Below, piece after piece: positions 37,634 to 46,056 of a stretch of DNA of 64,000 bases; the stretch's first letter is position 1; each line of letters starts with the position of its first letter. A program made the translations under genes and the position numbers. The notes below the pieces were generated by a model that saw only the letters and a list, made by a program, of their open reading frames with translations, had not been told where the DNA came from and searched no databases. The stretch is from Cryobacterium tagatosivorans (GTDB lineage: Bacteria; Actinomycetota; Actinomycetes; Actinomycetales; Microbacteriaceae): positions 43,047 to 107,046 of the forward strand of contig NZ_SOEZ01000076.1 in the NCBI RefSeq assembly GCF_004402215.1, written 5' to 3'.

Positions 37634-39280
37634 TCAGCGCCCGGGCGTGAGGGCGGCGCGGGCGAGGGTCTGCGCGCCGATCGAGTCGAGGCGGCTGGGC
37701 GCGGACATCTGGAGCCGGAACGGTCGCGGATCCTGCAACGAGGCCGAACCCGCCCATTCGAGCGCCTCCCGGGTGTGCCGCGGCTTGTAGACCGCCGACC
37801 CGTTCCCGTAGCGGCCGTCCCCTTCGAGCTGCATGCCGGCCACGGCGGTGGCCAGATCCAGTGACTTGCCGAGGGTGATGAAAGTCCCCACTTCCCCGGC
37901 CGCGACCAGCAGCAGGAGAAGAAGCGCGGCATCCCTGGCCTGCCCGTCGCGCTCCACCGGAAGCCGAGCGGCGATGTGGTGCCACAGCGCGAGGGGCGAC
38001 TCGCGCACGGCCAGCCCGAGTTTCGTCGGAAGCAGCATGCCGCGGTACTTCCGCACCAGGCCGAGGTCCGTGACCGTCTCCCGCAGGTCGAGCAGCGGCC
38101 GCGTGTTGGCCTCGCGATTCGACTTGCCGTACGTCTTCTGCTCCGGATCGAGCTCCGCCATCAGCGCGATCACGGCCGCAGGCTGGAGGTATCCCGCCTT
38201 GGTGAGCGGGAGGCCGTCCCCGACGTGCCGCAGAAAGGTGCGGATCACGAGTGTCGCCGACTCCGCCGCGGCCTCATCGACCTCGACCGGCTCCATCAGG
38301 CGAGCGCCCCCCACGAAGCCGGCGAGGTATCGCTGAGCCTCTTCGTGGACTCCGGCGATCAGGTCCGCAATCGGCGAGCCGGCCCCTCCGCGGCGGTCGC
38401 GCAGCCAGGCCAGGGCCGCGTCCGCCCTGGCCACGCGGTCGAGACCCCGGTTGATCGCGTCGAGGTCGATGTCGTCCGTGATGCTGAACAGATCGAAATA
38501 GGAGATCTCTTCGATCAGGTCCGAATACTCGGGGTCGCGCGGGTTCAACGCCACCGCGAGGATTCGCTCGTAGTTGTGGATGCCGCCGATGTTCTCCGGC
38601 GGCCCCAGGCGCTGTCCCGCAAGGCAGCGGACGGTCGCATCCGTCGGCTCGTCGACAGCCGGCTCTGCCGCCTCGAGGGTGAGCGTGTGCTCCCAGTCGT
38701 CGCCGAAATCATAGGTGTAGCGCAGGGTGTCGCCCGTGCTCGCGAGGAAGTGGTCGAACCGCAGCTCGCTCTCGAGCACGCCCTCGTCGCCCTCTTCCAC
38801 GTCGAACGGGGTGAGGATGCCTACCGTCTCCTCACCGTGCGGGTCGCCGGTGAGCGTGAACTGGTGCAGGTGGCTGTTGGTCCAGCCGAACGCGCTCTGG
38901 AGCACGTCGTGCAGCCGGTCGAGGGTCAGGTGGGATGGCAGGCTCAACCGCCGCCAGATCGGCGGTTCCGAGCCGACAAGGTCCACGCGCACACGGAAGC
39001 GCGTGGGCGTTGCGGGCGGGGTCAGCAGGGGCAGCGGCTTCTTCGGTCGGTCGCGACGGGCGCGCGCGGCATCCTGCATCGCTTGAAGCCTCGAGTCGGC
39101 GTCGGCGTCGCCATCGGCGCCGGAGTCGGCGCCGGCCGCGGCCGCGGCGGCCAGGAAGCGTCGCCTCGCGTCCTCGAGGTCGGTCACATTGCCGGGCTCG
39201 GATGTCGGTGGCTGGGATGTCGGTGGCCCGGATATCGGTGGCCCGGATATCGGTGGCTGGGGAGTCGGTTGCTCAGTCAT
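37634..39280 (-). CDS. plasmid pRiA4b ORF-3-like protein with long C-terminal extension
   Basis: 548 aa. N-terminal 20 residues are a Pro-rich repeat (PPISGPPISGPPTSQPPTS) encoded by a tandem DNA repeat at about 39200-39262. Residues ~90-270 form the pRiA4b ORF-3 domain: PPIWRRLSLPSHLTLDRLHD, SHLHQFTL, YTYDFGDDWEHTLTLE, and PPENIGGIHNYERIL. The C-terminal half (~290-548) is helical and unassigned. The family occurs on plasmids and beside transposons; its biochemical role is unknown. Start chosen at MTEQP; ribosome site is weak. Confidence 0.8.
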   Translation of the reverse strand: MTEQPTPQPPISGPPISGPPTSQPPTSEPGNVTDLEDARRRFLAAAAAAGADSGADGDADADSRLQAMQDAARARRDRPKKPLPLLTPPATPTRFRVRVDLVGSEPPIWRRLSLPSHLTLDRLHDVLQSAFGWTNSHLHQFTLTGDPHGEETVGILTPFDVEEGDEGVLESELRFDHFLASTGDTLRYTYDFGDDWEHTLTLEAAEPAVDEPTDATVRCLAGQRLGPPENIGGIHNYERILAVALNPRDPEYSDLIEEISYFDLFSITDDIDLDAINRGLDRVARADAALAWLRDRRGGAGSPIADLIAGVHEEAQRYLAGFVGGARLMEPVEVDEAAAESATLVIRTFLRHVGDGLPLTKAGYLQPAAVIALMAELDPEQKTYGKSNREANTRPLLDLRETVTDLGLVRKYRGMLLPTKLGLAVRESPLALWHHIAARLPVERDGQARDAALLLLLLVAAGEVGTFITLGKSLDLATAVAGMQLEGDGRYGNGSAVYKPRHTREALEWAGSASLQDPRPFRLQMSAPSRLDSIGAQTLARAALTPGR

Positions 39281-39334
39281 CCCGACACAGTGTATGGCGG
39301 CTGCGGCCCCAGCGGCCCCCGCCCGCGGGTTCGC

Positions 39335-39383
39335 TTGCGGAGAACGTACCTTCGTTTGCGAAATGAAGGGTGTTTGTCCGCAA
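39335..39383. repeat. intergenic hairpin family A, copy 3
   Basis: TTGCGGAGAACGTACCTTC and GAAGGGTGTTTGTCCGCAA are complementary at 14 of 19 positions. It differs from copies 1-2 but shares sequence and loop (GTTTKCGAAAT) with copy 4 at 39961. It lies between divergent genes, so it is not simply a terminator. Confidence 0.75.
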
Positions 39384-39458
39384 CTGAGCAGCCCGGTTGC
39401 CGTGCGTGCGGGCAGGACTAGGCTGCCCTGCAAACCCCAATCGAAAGGAGTATTTGTC

Positions 39459-39863
39459 ATGGAATCGATCAGCTGGTTCGTTCCGATCCTGCCGGGGAAG
39501 CTGGATGCCTGGAAGGCCTTCACCGAGGAGACGAAAGGGCCCCGCAAGGAGCAACACGCGCAGTCGCGCAAGCGCCTGCGCATCAGTCGGGAGTTCGTCT
39601 CACTCGTGCAGACTCCGCAGGGAGACTTCGCCAGCGTGTTCCTCGAGGCGAAAGACCTCACGAAGGCGTTCACGGACATGGCCGCGTCGAGCGATCCGTT
39701 CGACGTGTGGTTCATGGAGGGCACCATGGACGTCCACGGAATGACCCGGGAGGTCTGGGAGAACCCCATGCCGGTGACTGCGTACTTCGACTATCGCGAC
39801 GAGGGGATGGAAAGCGCCGCCCGTCGCGAGCCGGCCGGAAAGATGAGCACAGACACCGACTGA
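39459..39863 (+). CDS. small conserved protein, 134 aa (dimeric alpha/beta-barrel-like)
   Basis: MESISWFVPILPGKLDAWKA begins a short protein with alternating strand-helix pattern (ISREFVSLVQTPQGDFASVFLE; DPFDVWFMEGTMDVHG). It resembles small DUF6176-type/monooxygenase-like ferredoxin-fold proteins, but I cannot name the function. GAAAGGAG precedes the ATG by 8 bases. TAGGCT at 39418-39423 is a plausible -10. The tail is followed by C-rich DNA up to 39955. Confidence 0.7.
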   Translation: MESISWFVPILPGKLDAWKAFTEETKGPRKEQHAQSRKRLRISREFVSLVQTPQGDFASVFLEAKDLTKAFTDMAASSDPFDVWFMEGTMDVHGMTREVWENPMPVTAYFDYRDEGMESAARREPAGKMSTDTD

Positions 39864-39960
39864 GCAGCGACACCGACTGACCTGCTCGCCGGCCCGCAGC
39901 CGGCAGCCCCCCAGCCCCAGCCCCCAGTCCCAGTCCCAGCCCCGGCCGCCCAGACAGGGT

Positions 39961-40017
39961 TGAGTTGCGGGAAAAGTACCTTCGTTTTCGAAATGAAGGG
40001 TGTTTGTCCGCAACTCA
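39961..40017. repeat. intergenic hairpin family A, copy 4
   Basis: TGAGTTGCGGGAAAAGTACC and so on pairs with the right arm ending CCGCAACTCA, 18 of 23 positions. The right arm GAAGGGTGTTTGTCCGCAAC is identical to that of copy 3, implying a recent local duplication. It lies between convergent genes. Confidence 0.8.
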
Positions 40018-40021
40018 GCGG

Positions 40022-40189
40022 GCGGGGCTGGCTGGGCTGGGGGAACTGGCTGGGCTGGGGGAACTGGCGGGGCTGGGGGGGGGCTGGCTGGGCTGGGGGG
40101 GGCTGGCTGGGCTGGGGGAACTGGCTGGGCTGGGGGAACTGGCTGGGCTGGGGGAACTGGCTGGCTGGGGTGCTGGGGCGGGGCGGGGG
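40022..40189. repeat. G-rich 18-bp minisatellite abutting a gene end
   Basis: Repeated GGCTGGGCTGGGGGAACT units (five close copies, several variants) run directly up to the stop codon of the minus-strand gene at 40190. The plus strand has many runs of three to eight Gs, so G-quadruplex formation is plausible. Confidence 0.9.
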
Positions 40190-40924
40190 CTAGATGCTGA
40201 AGTCGCCGGCCTCGCCCGGCGTGGGCGGAGCATCCGCCAGGGTCACGGTACTTTCGTGGGTGTACGTGGAGGTCACGAGGATCGGCATGTGGTCGGATGT
40301 CCCGCTGGGCAGGGTCTCCACATTGTCGATGGTCAGGCCAATGGATGTCGCCAGGTCGAAGTGTCCGCGGAAGAACTTGTAGCGCGTGTACGTCTTGCTG
40401 TCGCTCAGCGTGAGGTCGTAGCCCGACTTCTTCACGTGCGCGCTGAGGTGATCCTTGAACAGCGGGTAGTTGTAGTCGCCCACCATGAGGGTCGGCAGTC
40501 CCGGTCCGAGGGTGTGCAGCTCCTCGTGGGCCGACCGGATCTGGTTGCGCCGCAACGAGTTCAACGCGGTCAGCGGGGCCGCGTGGAAGGATGCGACCAC
40601 CAACTCCCGCTGGGCCTCATCGTCGATCAGGCGGGTGCCGATCAGGCGCTCGTGCGCCGGCGTGAGCACGCGGTCGTGCAGCGACTTCTTCAGCGCGAAG
40701 GTCTGCGTCTCGACGGCGGTGAAACGGTCCTTGCGGTAGTAGATGGCCAGGCCGAGGCGGTTGCGCGTGGTCGAGTCGGCCAGATGCAGCAGCCCGATCT
40801 CGTCGGGGATGTCGAGGGTGTCGCACTCCTGCAGGCAGAGCAGGTCGGGCTCGTAACGCTCGACCAGCGCGATGAGTTCACCGATCGCGCTGTGCTTGCG
40901 CAGGTTGTAGCTGATGACCTTCAC
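40190..40924 (-). CDS. endonuclease/exonuclease/phosphatase (EEP) superfamily protein
   Basis: 244-aa EEP-fold protein. Motifs: SYNLRKH at the N-terminus, LLCLQECD (metal-binding glutamate), VVASFHAAPL (histidine), LMVGDYNYPLF (catalytic D-x-N) and SDHMPILVT (terminal D-H pair). Possible substrates range from nucleic acid to phospholipid. GTG at 40924 gives the family-like start MKVISYNLR; a GTG five codons upstream is an alternative. No signal peptide, so cytosolic. Confidence 0.85.
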   Translation of the reverse strand: MKVISYNLRKHSAIGELIALVERYEPDLLCLQECDTLDIPDEIGLLHLADSTTRNRLGLAIYYRKDRFTAVETQTFALKKSLHDRVLTPAHERLIGTRLIDDEAQRELVVASFHAAPLTALNSLRRNQIRSAHEELHTLGPGLPTLMVGDYNYPLFKDHLSAHVKKSGYDLTLSDSKTYTRYKFFRGHFDLATSIGLTIDNVETLPSGTSDHMPILVTSTYTHESTVTLADAPPTPGEAGDFSI

Positions 40925-41162
40925 GAAGACCTGTTTCACGTTTGAGGGGCAGGAACAGCCTACGGTCCGTCGCGGCGAACGGTGAATCGAAATCTGCGCC
41001 ATCACGGCAAAATCGGGTGAACGGTCATCCCACGCACATCCAACTCACACGCAGATCTAATCCATACGCAGGTCGCCAGGGGTACCCGATGTGGGGGCTG
41101 CGCGCGGCGCGGCCAGCTTCTAGGCTCGATAGGGCACCGCCGCCCAAACGAAGGACACACCT

Positions 41163-41720
41163 GTGACTATTCCGAACCCAGGATGGTATCCAGACCCCGA
41201 AAACGGCATGCAGGACCGCTGGTGGAACGGTGTCAGCTGGTCGGAGCAGCGCAAGGTGCGCGTGGCAGACGGGGCCGGCCTGGCCGGTTCGGGCGCCAAC
41301 ATCCCGGCCGTCTCGCACATCACGAACGCCACCGACGTCGGCGATCTGCCTGCTGCCGCGGCCGCGAAGGCACAGTCGTGGGCAACCGGATCGACGGCCT
41401 ACCCTCCGTCCGCCGGATACCGGATTCCGGATGACCATTCGCCGAGCACGGGCACGGCCACCGGCACGGGCGCGGCGCGACGGAGCGCTGACCCGGCGAT
41501 GCGGGGCCTGGTCCTGTCCCTGGGCTCGCTCGTCTTCAATCCCTACGGGATCCTGGGCATCCTCGGCGTGGTGTTCTCCGCCGTCGGCCTCGCCAGGTCA
41601 GGGCATCCGCTCAGCTCGGGCGTTGGCGTCGCCCGAAATGCGGTCGCGATCGCCGGGCTCGTCATCGGCGGACTGGTCACGGTCGTCCACGCCTTCCGTT
41701 TCCTGTCCGGGCTGGGGTAG
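41163..41720 (+). CDS. DUF2510 plus DUF4190-like membrane protein (paralogue)
   Basis: 185 aa with the same architecture as 18414-18875: DUF2510 motif (PNPGWYPDPENGMQDRWWNG), a long Ala/Thr/Gly linker, and two C-terminal helices (LVLSLGSLVFNPYGILGILG, AVAIAGLVIGGLVTVVHAF). GTG start with GAAGGA upstream; TAGGCT at 41121-41126 is a likely -10. Function unknown. It is followed after 26 bp by the truncated HNH-family gene. Confidence 0.8.
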   Translation: MTIPNPGWYPDPENGMQDRWWNGVSWSEQRKVRVADGAGLAGSGANIPAVSHITNATDVGDLPAAAAAKAQSWATGSTAYPPSAGYRIPDDHSPSTGTATGTGAARRSADPAMRGLVLSLGSLVFNPYGILGILGVVFSAVGLARSGHPLSSGVGVARNAVAIAGLVIGGLVTVVHAFRFLSGLG

Positions 41721-41746
41721 CCGATGTCCGTCGACGAAGGTCGCCT

Positions 41747-42343
41747 GTGACCGCCCCGGTTCGCGGCGCCGGCCGCGGCCGCCCCCGGGCCGGCACATGG
41801 GTGCTCGGGGGCGCGTCCCTGTACCTGGCGCTTGCCGGGCTCGTCACCGGGGGCCTGCCCGGGCTGCTCCTCGTGGTCGGCGTGATCGGGCTGGCCACGG
41901 CCAGCCACGCACTGCTCACCGGCCGGCGCACCTGGGCGCTGATTCCCTCCCGCACCGTCGCCGCCGGATGCCTCGCCGCCTGCCTGGTGCTGACCTCCTT
42001 CGGCGCCGCGCTCTCAAACCCGGTCAACGAGCCGGATCTCGCGGCCGGCAGCGCCTCCAACGCCACGGCCCGGATTGCTGGATCGGCCGCGGACACCGAC
42101 GGTGACGTCGCCGGGGACTCCGCCGCGGACTCCGCCGCGGACTCCGCCGGCGCGACAGAGGCGCCCGCGGCTCCCCCGGCCGAAATCACCATGGCCCAGG
42201 CGCGCGTAACGCCGCCGATCATCGCCGAGCGAAAGGTCATCGGCACGTCCACCGATACGTTCGCCATGACGCTCCTGGAGGCGCTCCCGGTGAAGAACAC
42301 CTGCCGGATGGCTCTGCCGTCGACCTGCCGGATCCCGGACTGA
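41747..42343 (+). pseudogene. truncated HNH (DUF1524-type) secreted nuclease, nuclease domain lost
   Basis: 198 aa. The N-terminal half matches the membrane leader of actinobacterial HNH-endonuclease family proteins (short helices VLGGASLYLALAGLVTG and LLLVVGVIGLATASHALLTG; TVAAGCLAACLVLTSFGAAL). A low-complexity GDSAADSAADSAG linker follows, and then TLLEALPVK, which is where those proteins begin their DUF1524 domain. Here the sequence departs immediately and stops after 17 residues, so the catalytic domain is missing. A 7-bp repeat tract starts shortly after, a plausible site of the deletion. Confidence 0.55.
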
Positions 42344-42381
42344 CCGACCGTCGCGGAACTACCGCCGCTAGCCGACGTCGC

Positions 42382-42465
42382 TGAGCGACCGCCGCCGATC
42401 ACCGCCGATCGCTGACCGCTGACCGCCGACCGCCGACCGCCGACCGCTGACCGTCAACCGTCAAA
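42382..42465. repeat. 7-bp tandem repeat (GGTCRGC on the minus strand)
   Basis: About ten degenerate units of CCGACC/CTGACCG type occupy the gap between the truncated HNH gene and the end of the NERD gene at 42493. The unit resembles the last codons of the NERD gene (GGTCGCTGAGC). Confidence 0.75.
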
Positions 42466-42492
42466 GACCGGAGCTGACCGGCGCCACCCCGC

Positions 42493-43449
42493 TCAGCGAC
42501 CGGAGCCGAGGAGCAGCGTCGTGAGCGGCGGCGCCGCCAGGAACGCGCCGGCCGTCGTGGTGGCCAGCGCGAGGAGCACCCACAGCAGGCGGCGTCGGCG
42601 CGCGGCGCGAACATCCGCGTCGAGGGCGGCGAAGCGGGCGATCGGATCGTCGGCCGGCGCCGGGGCCGCCGACGCCCGGTAGGACGGAAGCTGCGATGGC
42701 GATGACGACGACGACGATGACGACGACGACGAGGTGGGGCCGGGGGCACCCGTTCGGCCCGAGGGCGGAGGCGACGAGCGCACGGGCGACACGAGTGGTC
42801 CCGGCACGGCTACCGGCGGCCGGCGCCAGGTCGCGGGGTTGTCGACAACCGCGGTGATCTCCATCCGCTCCGGCCAGGCGAGGGTCGGCGGCAGGCTGAG
42901 CAGCCAGCGGCGCAGGTGGCGGGCGTCGACGATCGTCACGGATGCGGGCTTCTCCCGGATGGTCAGCTGCTTCGGGCCGACGAACGCCACCACGGGGCGG
43001 GCCGGCGCGCTGCGCGGCATCCGTCGGCGCACGAGTTCCGTGACCCGCTCGGCCTCGAGCTCGGCGTCGCGGATGTAGCGGGTCTTCCGGCCGGACACCA
43101 GCAGGTTGCGCCCCGCCACCCACACGGTCTGGCCGCGGTGGTGCTTGGTGTTGATGGTGAAGATGCCGGGCGGCCCGACGAGGACATGGTCGATGTCCGA
43201 GCCCTTGACGCCCACCGGGAGCGCGTGGAACACGGCCCATTCCGGCGGCAGCGACTCCAGCAGGGACCCCACGGCCCGCTCCCCCTTGGCGCCGAGGTAC
43301 CAGGGAACGCTGTCGGCGCCGAGCGGGGACAGTCCGAACAGTCGGCCGAGCGTCGACCGGCGCGGCACGTTGCCCTGCACGCGCAGCAGTTCCTCGATGA
43401 CCGCCTGCGCCGCGAAACGGTCCCGCATCGTGTCCGCGTTTGTTGCCAT
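42493..43449 (-). CDS. NERD-domain (nuclease-related) membrane protein
   Basis: 318 aa. Residues ~50-170 are a NERD domain: YLGAKGERAVGSLLESLP, VKGSDIDHVLVGPPGIFTINTKHH (the D-H-x-x-x-x..NTK core of restriction-like nucleases) and ERVTELVRRRMP. Then comes a Pro/Ser-rich linker with an eleven-serine run encoded by GTCGTC-type slippage DNA, and a C-terminal membrane helix (LLWVLLALATTTAGAFLAAP). NERD proteins are suspected DNA-processing nucleases. A shorter paralogue without the helix is at 45153-45779. Confidence 0.85.
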   Translation of the reverse strand: MATNADTMRDRFAAQAVIEELLRVQGNVPRRSTLGRLFGLSPLGADSVPWYLGAKGERAVGSLLESLPPEWAVFHALPVGVKGSDIDHVLVGPPGIFTINTKHHRGQTVWVAGRNLLVSGRKTRYIRDAELEAERVTELVRRRMPRSAPARPVVAFVGPKQLTIREKPASVTIVDARHLRRWLLSLPPTLAWPERMEITAVVDNPATWRRPPVAVPGPLVSPVRSSPPPSGRTGAPGPTSSSSSSSSSSSPSQLPSYRASAAPAPADDPIARFAALDADVRAARRRRLLWVLLALATTTAGAFLAAPPLTTLLLGSGR

Positions 43450-43544
43450 GTTTCTCCCTCACTGCCGAAACTACCGGCGCCGGGCCCGGGGCGGGCATCC
43501 CCTAAATGGCCGCGGACCGCCCCAGTACGGGCGGGAGAACGGCG

Positions 43545-43601
43545 GTCTATCGGACGGCCTGTCTACAGGACGGACTGTCTACAGGACGGACTGTCTACTT
43601 G
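43545..43601. repeat. 16-bp tandem repeat carrying the stop codon of the FAD oxidase gene
   Basis: GTCTATCGGACGGCCT, then GTCTACAGGACGGACT twice, then a partial unit. On the minus strand TAG recurs at 43597, 43581, 43565 and 43549 (5' bases), the first being the gene's stop. A 16-bp period puts TAG in all three frames. Confidence 0.9.
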
Positions 43602-44885
43602 CGGGTTTCGTCGTAGTGGTACGTGCTGAGCGTCGGGCCGTGGGCCGGCTTGATGTTCTGGTTGATGTGGAACAGGTTGCCGGGGTCGTACTTCGCCTTC
43701 AGCTCCGCGAGCCTCGAGTAGTTGGCGCTGTAGTTGTCGGTGATCCGGCCGAGGTCGTCGGCATCCATGAAGTTGATGTAGCCGCCGGGCTCGGAGAAGG
43801 GGCGCAGGGCCGTCCAGAAGTCGCGCACCCACTTGATGTTGGACTCGTTGTCGGCCGGGTCGCTCCACATGCAGGCGATCACCGGCGAGAAGTTCGCATG
43901 CCGGTAGGGGAATGCCGTGTCCTCCGCGCCGATCCGCTGCACGGCGCCGTTGATGGGGTAGATGTGAACGGATGTCTGCACGCTCGGCACCATCCGGCCG
44001 AAGTCCAGGTAGGCGTTGATGGCTCCGTCGCCCAGCTCCGACAGAAAGTTCGCCTTCCAGTAGGCCTGCAGGCCCCTCGGCTGGAGCTCGTCGGAGGCCA
44101 CGTTCAGCTCCGGGTAGGGCATCGGGCGCACCATCGAGCCGGCGACCGGTGCGACGTCGAGGAAGGCCCCGAACTCCTCCGGCGCGCTCCGGATGTACTC
44201 CCGGTAGAAATCGGCCACGTCCCGTGCATCGTCGACAGAGTAGAAGATGATCGCCCCGTGAACCGTGTCCACCGGGTGCAACTGGAACTCGAACGACGTG
44301 ACGACGCCGAAGTTGCCGCTTGCCTCCGCGCAGTGCCCAGAACAGGTCGGGATTCTCGGTGGCGCTGGCCGTGAGGTTCCTGCCTTCGGCGGTGACGACA
44401 TCCGCCGACAGGAGGTTGTCGCAGGTCAGGCCGTACTGGCGGCTGAGGTAGCCGATCCCGCCACCGAGGGTCAGGCCCGCGACCCCCGTGCTGCCGACGA
44501 TGCCGCCGGGGGTGGCCAGGCCGTAGGCGTGGGTGGCGCGGTTGAACGCCGCCCAGGTGACGCCGGCCTCCGCTCGCGCCCGCCGCGTGACCGGATCAAC
44601 ATCCACGCGCGTGCAGGACGAGAAGTCGATGACGATCCCGTCGTCGCAGGTGCCGAACCCGGGGGCACTGTGGCCGCCGCCCCGCACGGCCAGGTCGAGC
44701 TCGTGGGCGCGCGCGAAGTTCACGCTGCTCACGACCTCGTCGGGTCCGCCGACGCGGACGACCGCGGCCGGGCGTCTGTCGATCATCCCGTTGAAGACGG
44801 CGCGCGCGGCCTCGTATTCCGCGTCATCGGGGGCGATGGCGTGCCCGTTCACCTGCGCACGCAGTTCGTCGATCACCGTGGACAT
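43595..44885 (-). pseudogene. FAD-linked oxidase (berberine-bridge type) with a frameshift
   Basis: The first ~190 residues (from 44885, AGGAG upstream of ATG) carry the PCMH FAD domain with the covalent-flavin histidine motif VRGGGHSAPGFG and TLGGGIGYLSRQYGLTCDN. At 44318-44323 one extra base interrupts the family motif WALRGGGGNFGVV: it reads WALRGG and resumes in another frame as GNFGVVTSFEFQLHPV. The rest, including the BBE C-terminus (NYSRLAELKAKYDPGNLFHINQN), is intact in that second frame. Either a recent pseudogene or a sequencing error. Substrate unknown; relatives include 6-hydroxynicotine oxidase. Confidence 0.85.
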
Positions 44886-45084
44886 GAGAGTCTCCTGCAC
44901 TCCGTGGTGGCTCGCGTCGGGAACTCCTGGCCGTCGGGATCACGCCCCCGCCCGGCCGCCATGGACCCGGCCCCCATAGATCAGTCCAGCTAGATCAGTC
45001 CGGCCCCGTTGGCCTGCACGGCACGGGCCCCTAGATGAGAAAAATTACGCCTCGGCTCGGCGCCTGTCAACGCTCGCGGCAGCC

Positions 45085-45152
45085 GACGGTCGCGACAGTG
45101 AACGGTCGCGGCTTCGGCGGTCGCGGCAGTCCGGCGGTCGCGGCAGTCGGGC
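45085..45152. repeat. 16/17-bp tandem repeat abutting the NERD paralogue's stop codon
   Basis: About five units of CGGTCGCGGCAGTC type end exactly at the stop codon (45153). Upstream, 44886-45084 holds no gene; TAGATCAGTCCRG occurs twice at about 44976-45003. Confidence 0.8.
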
Positions 45153-45779
45153 TCAGGCGCGTGCTGCGAGTCCGGGCGCGGAGTCGGGCAGGGAACGCCA
45201 GGTGCCCGGGCCGTCGACGATCGCGTCGAGTTCCATCAGTTCCGGCTCGGTCAGCACCGGCTGGAGCTGCATCAGCCACCGGCGCAGGTCGCCCGCGTCG
45301 ACGACCTTGACCTGGTCCGGACGGTCGTGGATGATGAGCTGCTTCGGCTCGACCACGGCGATCACCGGCTGCACGGGGGCGACCAGGGGCATCCGTTCGC
45401 GGACCAGGGTCGTGACCCGGGCCGCTTCGAATTCGGCGGTGCGGATGCTCGGAACCGGCCGGCCGGACACCGTCATGCCGTGCTTGCCGACGCCGATGAT
45501 CTTGCTGCCGAAGTGTTTCGTGGAGATCGTGAAGACGCCGCCGGGGCCCACGACGAGGTGGTCGATGGCCGAGCTCCGGGCGCCGATCGGGAGGGCGTGC
45601 AGCACGGTCCACTCGGGCGGGAGCGTGTCGAGGATCGAGCCGACGATCCGCTCGCCTTTGGCGCCGAGATAGCGGGCGACGCTGCGACTACTGAGGGTGG
45701 TGCGCCCGAGCGGAAGGAGCCTCTCGATGACCGACTGAGCGGCGAGACGCTGCCGCAGGTTGGGGATGTCGGTGGTCAC
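45153..45779 (-). CDS. NERD-domain protein, short paralogue
   Basis: 208 aa with the same core as 42493-43449: YLGAKGERIVGSILDTLP, SSAIDHLVVGPGGVFTISTKH, RVTTLVRERMP, and a C-terminal PGTWRSLP matching the paralogue's NPATWRRPP. It lacks the Ser-rich linker and membrane helix, so is likely cytosolic. GTG at 45779 has AGAGGAG close upstream. The paralogues flank the frameshifted oxidase gene, suggesting an old local duplication. Confidence 0.85.
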   Translation of the reverse strand: MTTDIPNLRQRLAAQSVIERLLPLGRTTLSSRSVARYLGAKGERIVGSILDTLPPEWTVLHALPIGARSSAIDHLVVGPGGVFTISTKHFGSKIIGVGKHGMTVSGRPVPSIRTAEFEAARVTTLVRERMPLVAPVQPVIAVVEPKQLIIHDRPDQVKVVDAGDLRRWLMQLQPVLTEPELMELDAIVDGPGTWRSLPDSAPGLAARA

Positions 45780-45881
45780 AAATCTCCTCTTTGGCTGTGA
45801 CGAATCTAGCCCCCGAGTGCCGTGCCGCGCAGCCCCCAAATGGGTGTGCTTTGCCCCGGATTCGTGCTCATCTGAGCAGCG

Positions 45882-45945
45882 AGAATCGCCGTTTCTGCCG
45901 AGAATCGCCGCCCCACCGGGGATTCTCAGCAGGAACGGCGATTCT
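45882..45945. repeat. intergenic hairpin family C, copy 1 (GARTCGCCGTT arms)
   Basis: AGAATCGCCGTTTCTGC at 45882-45898 pairs with 45929-45945 (16 of 17), with a nested GAGAATC/GATTCTC stem at 45900-45927. Relatives are at 52012-52071 and 62801-62891. It lies downstream of tctA. Confidence 0.8.
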
Positions 45946-46012
45946 GGGCGGGAGCGGGTTCCGCGCGGGTTCTGCGGGAGCCGGCCACGGATGCGCCGAG
46001 TTGCCCTGTTCC

Positions 46013-46051
46013 GGTCGAGTTTGCCCGACACCACCAGGCAAACTCGACCGC
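46013..46051. repeat. intergenic hairpin family D, copy 1 (GGTCGAGWTTGCC arms)
   Basis: CGGTCGAGTTTGCC pairs perfectly with GGCAAACTCGACCG (14 bp, 11-nt loop). It is preceded by a half-copy (GTTGCCCTGTTC), exactly as in the second copy at 61165-61200. It begins 6 bp beyond the tctA stop and probably terminates the tct operon. Confidence 0.8.
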
Positions 46052-46056
46052 AACCG

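Noticed and set aside
39335..39383. Rho-independent terminator
   Set aside because: The hairpin is between divergent genes, has no T-run, and its arms are imperfect; treated as a dispersed repeat instead.
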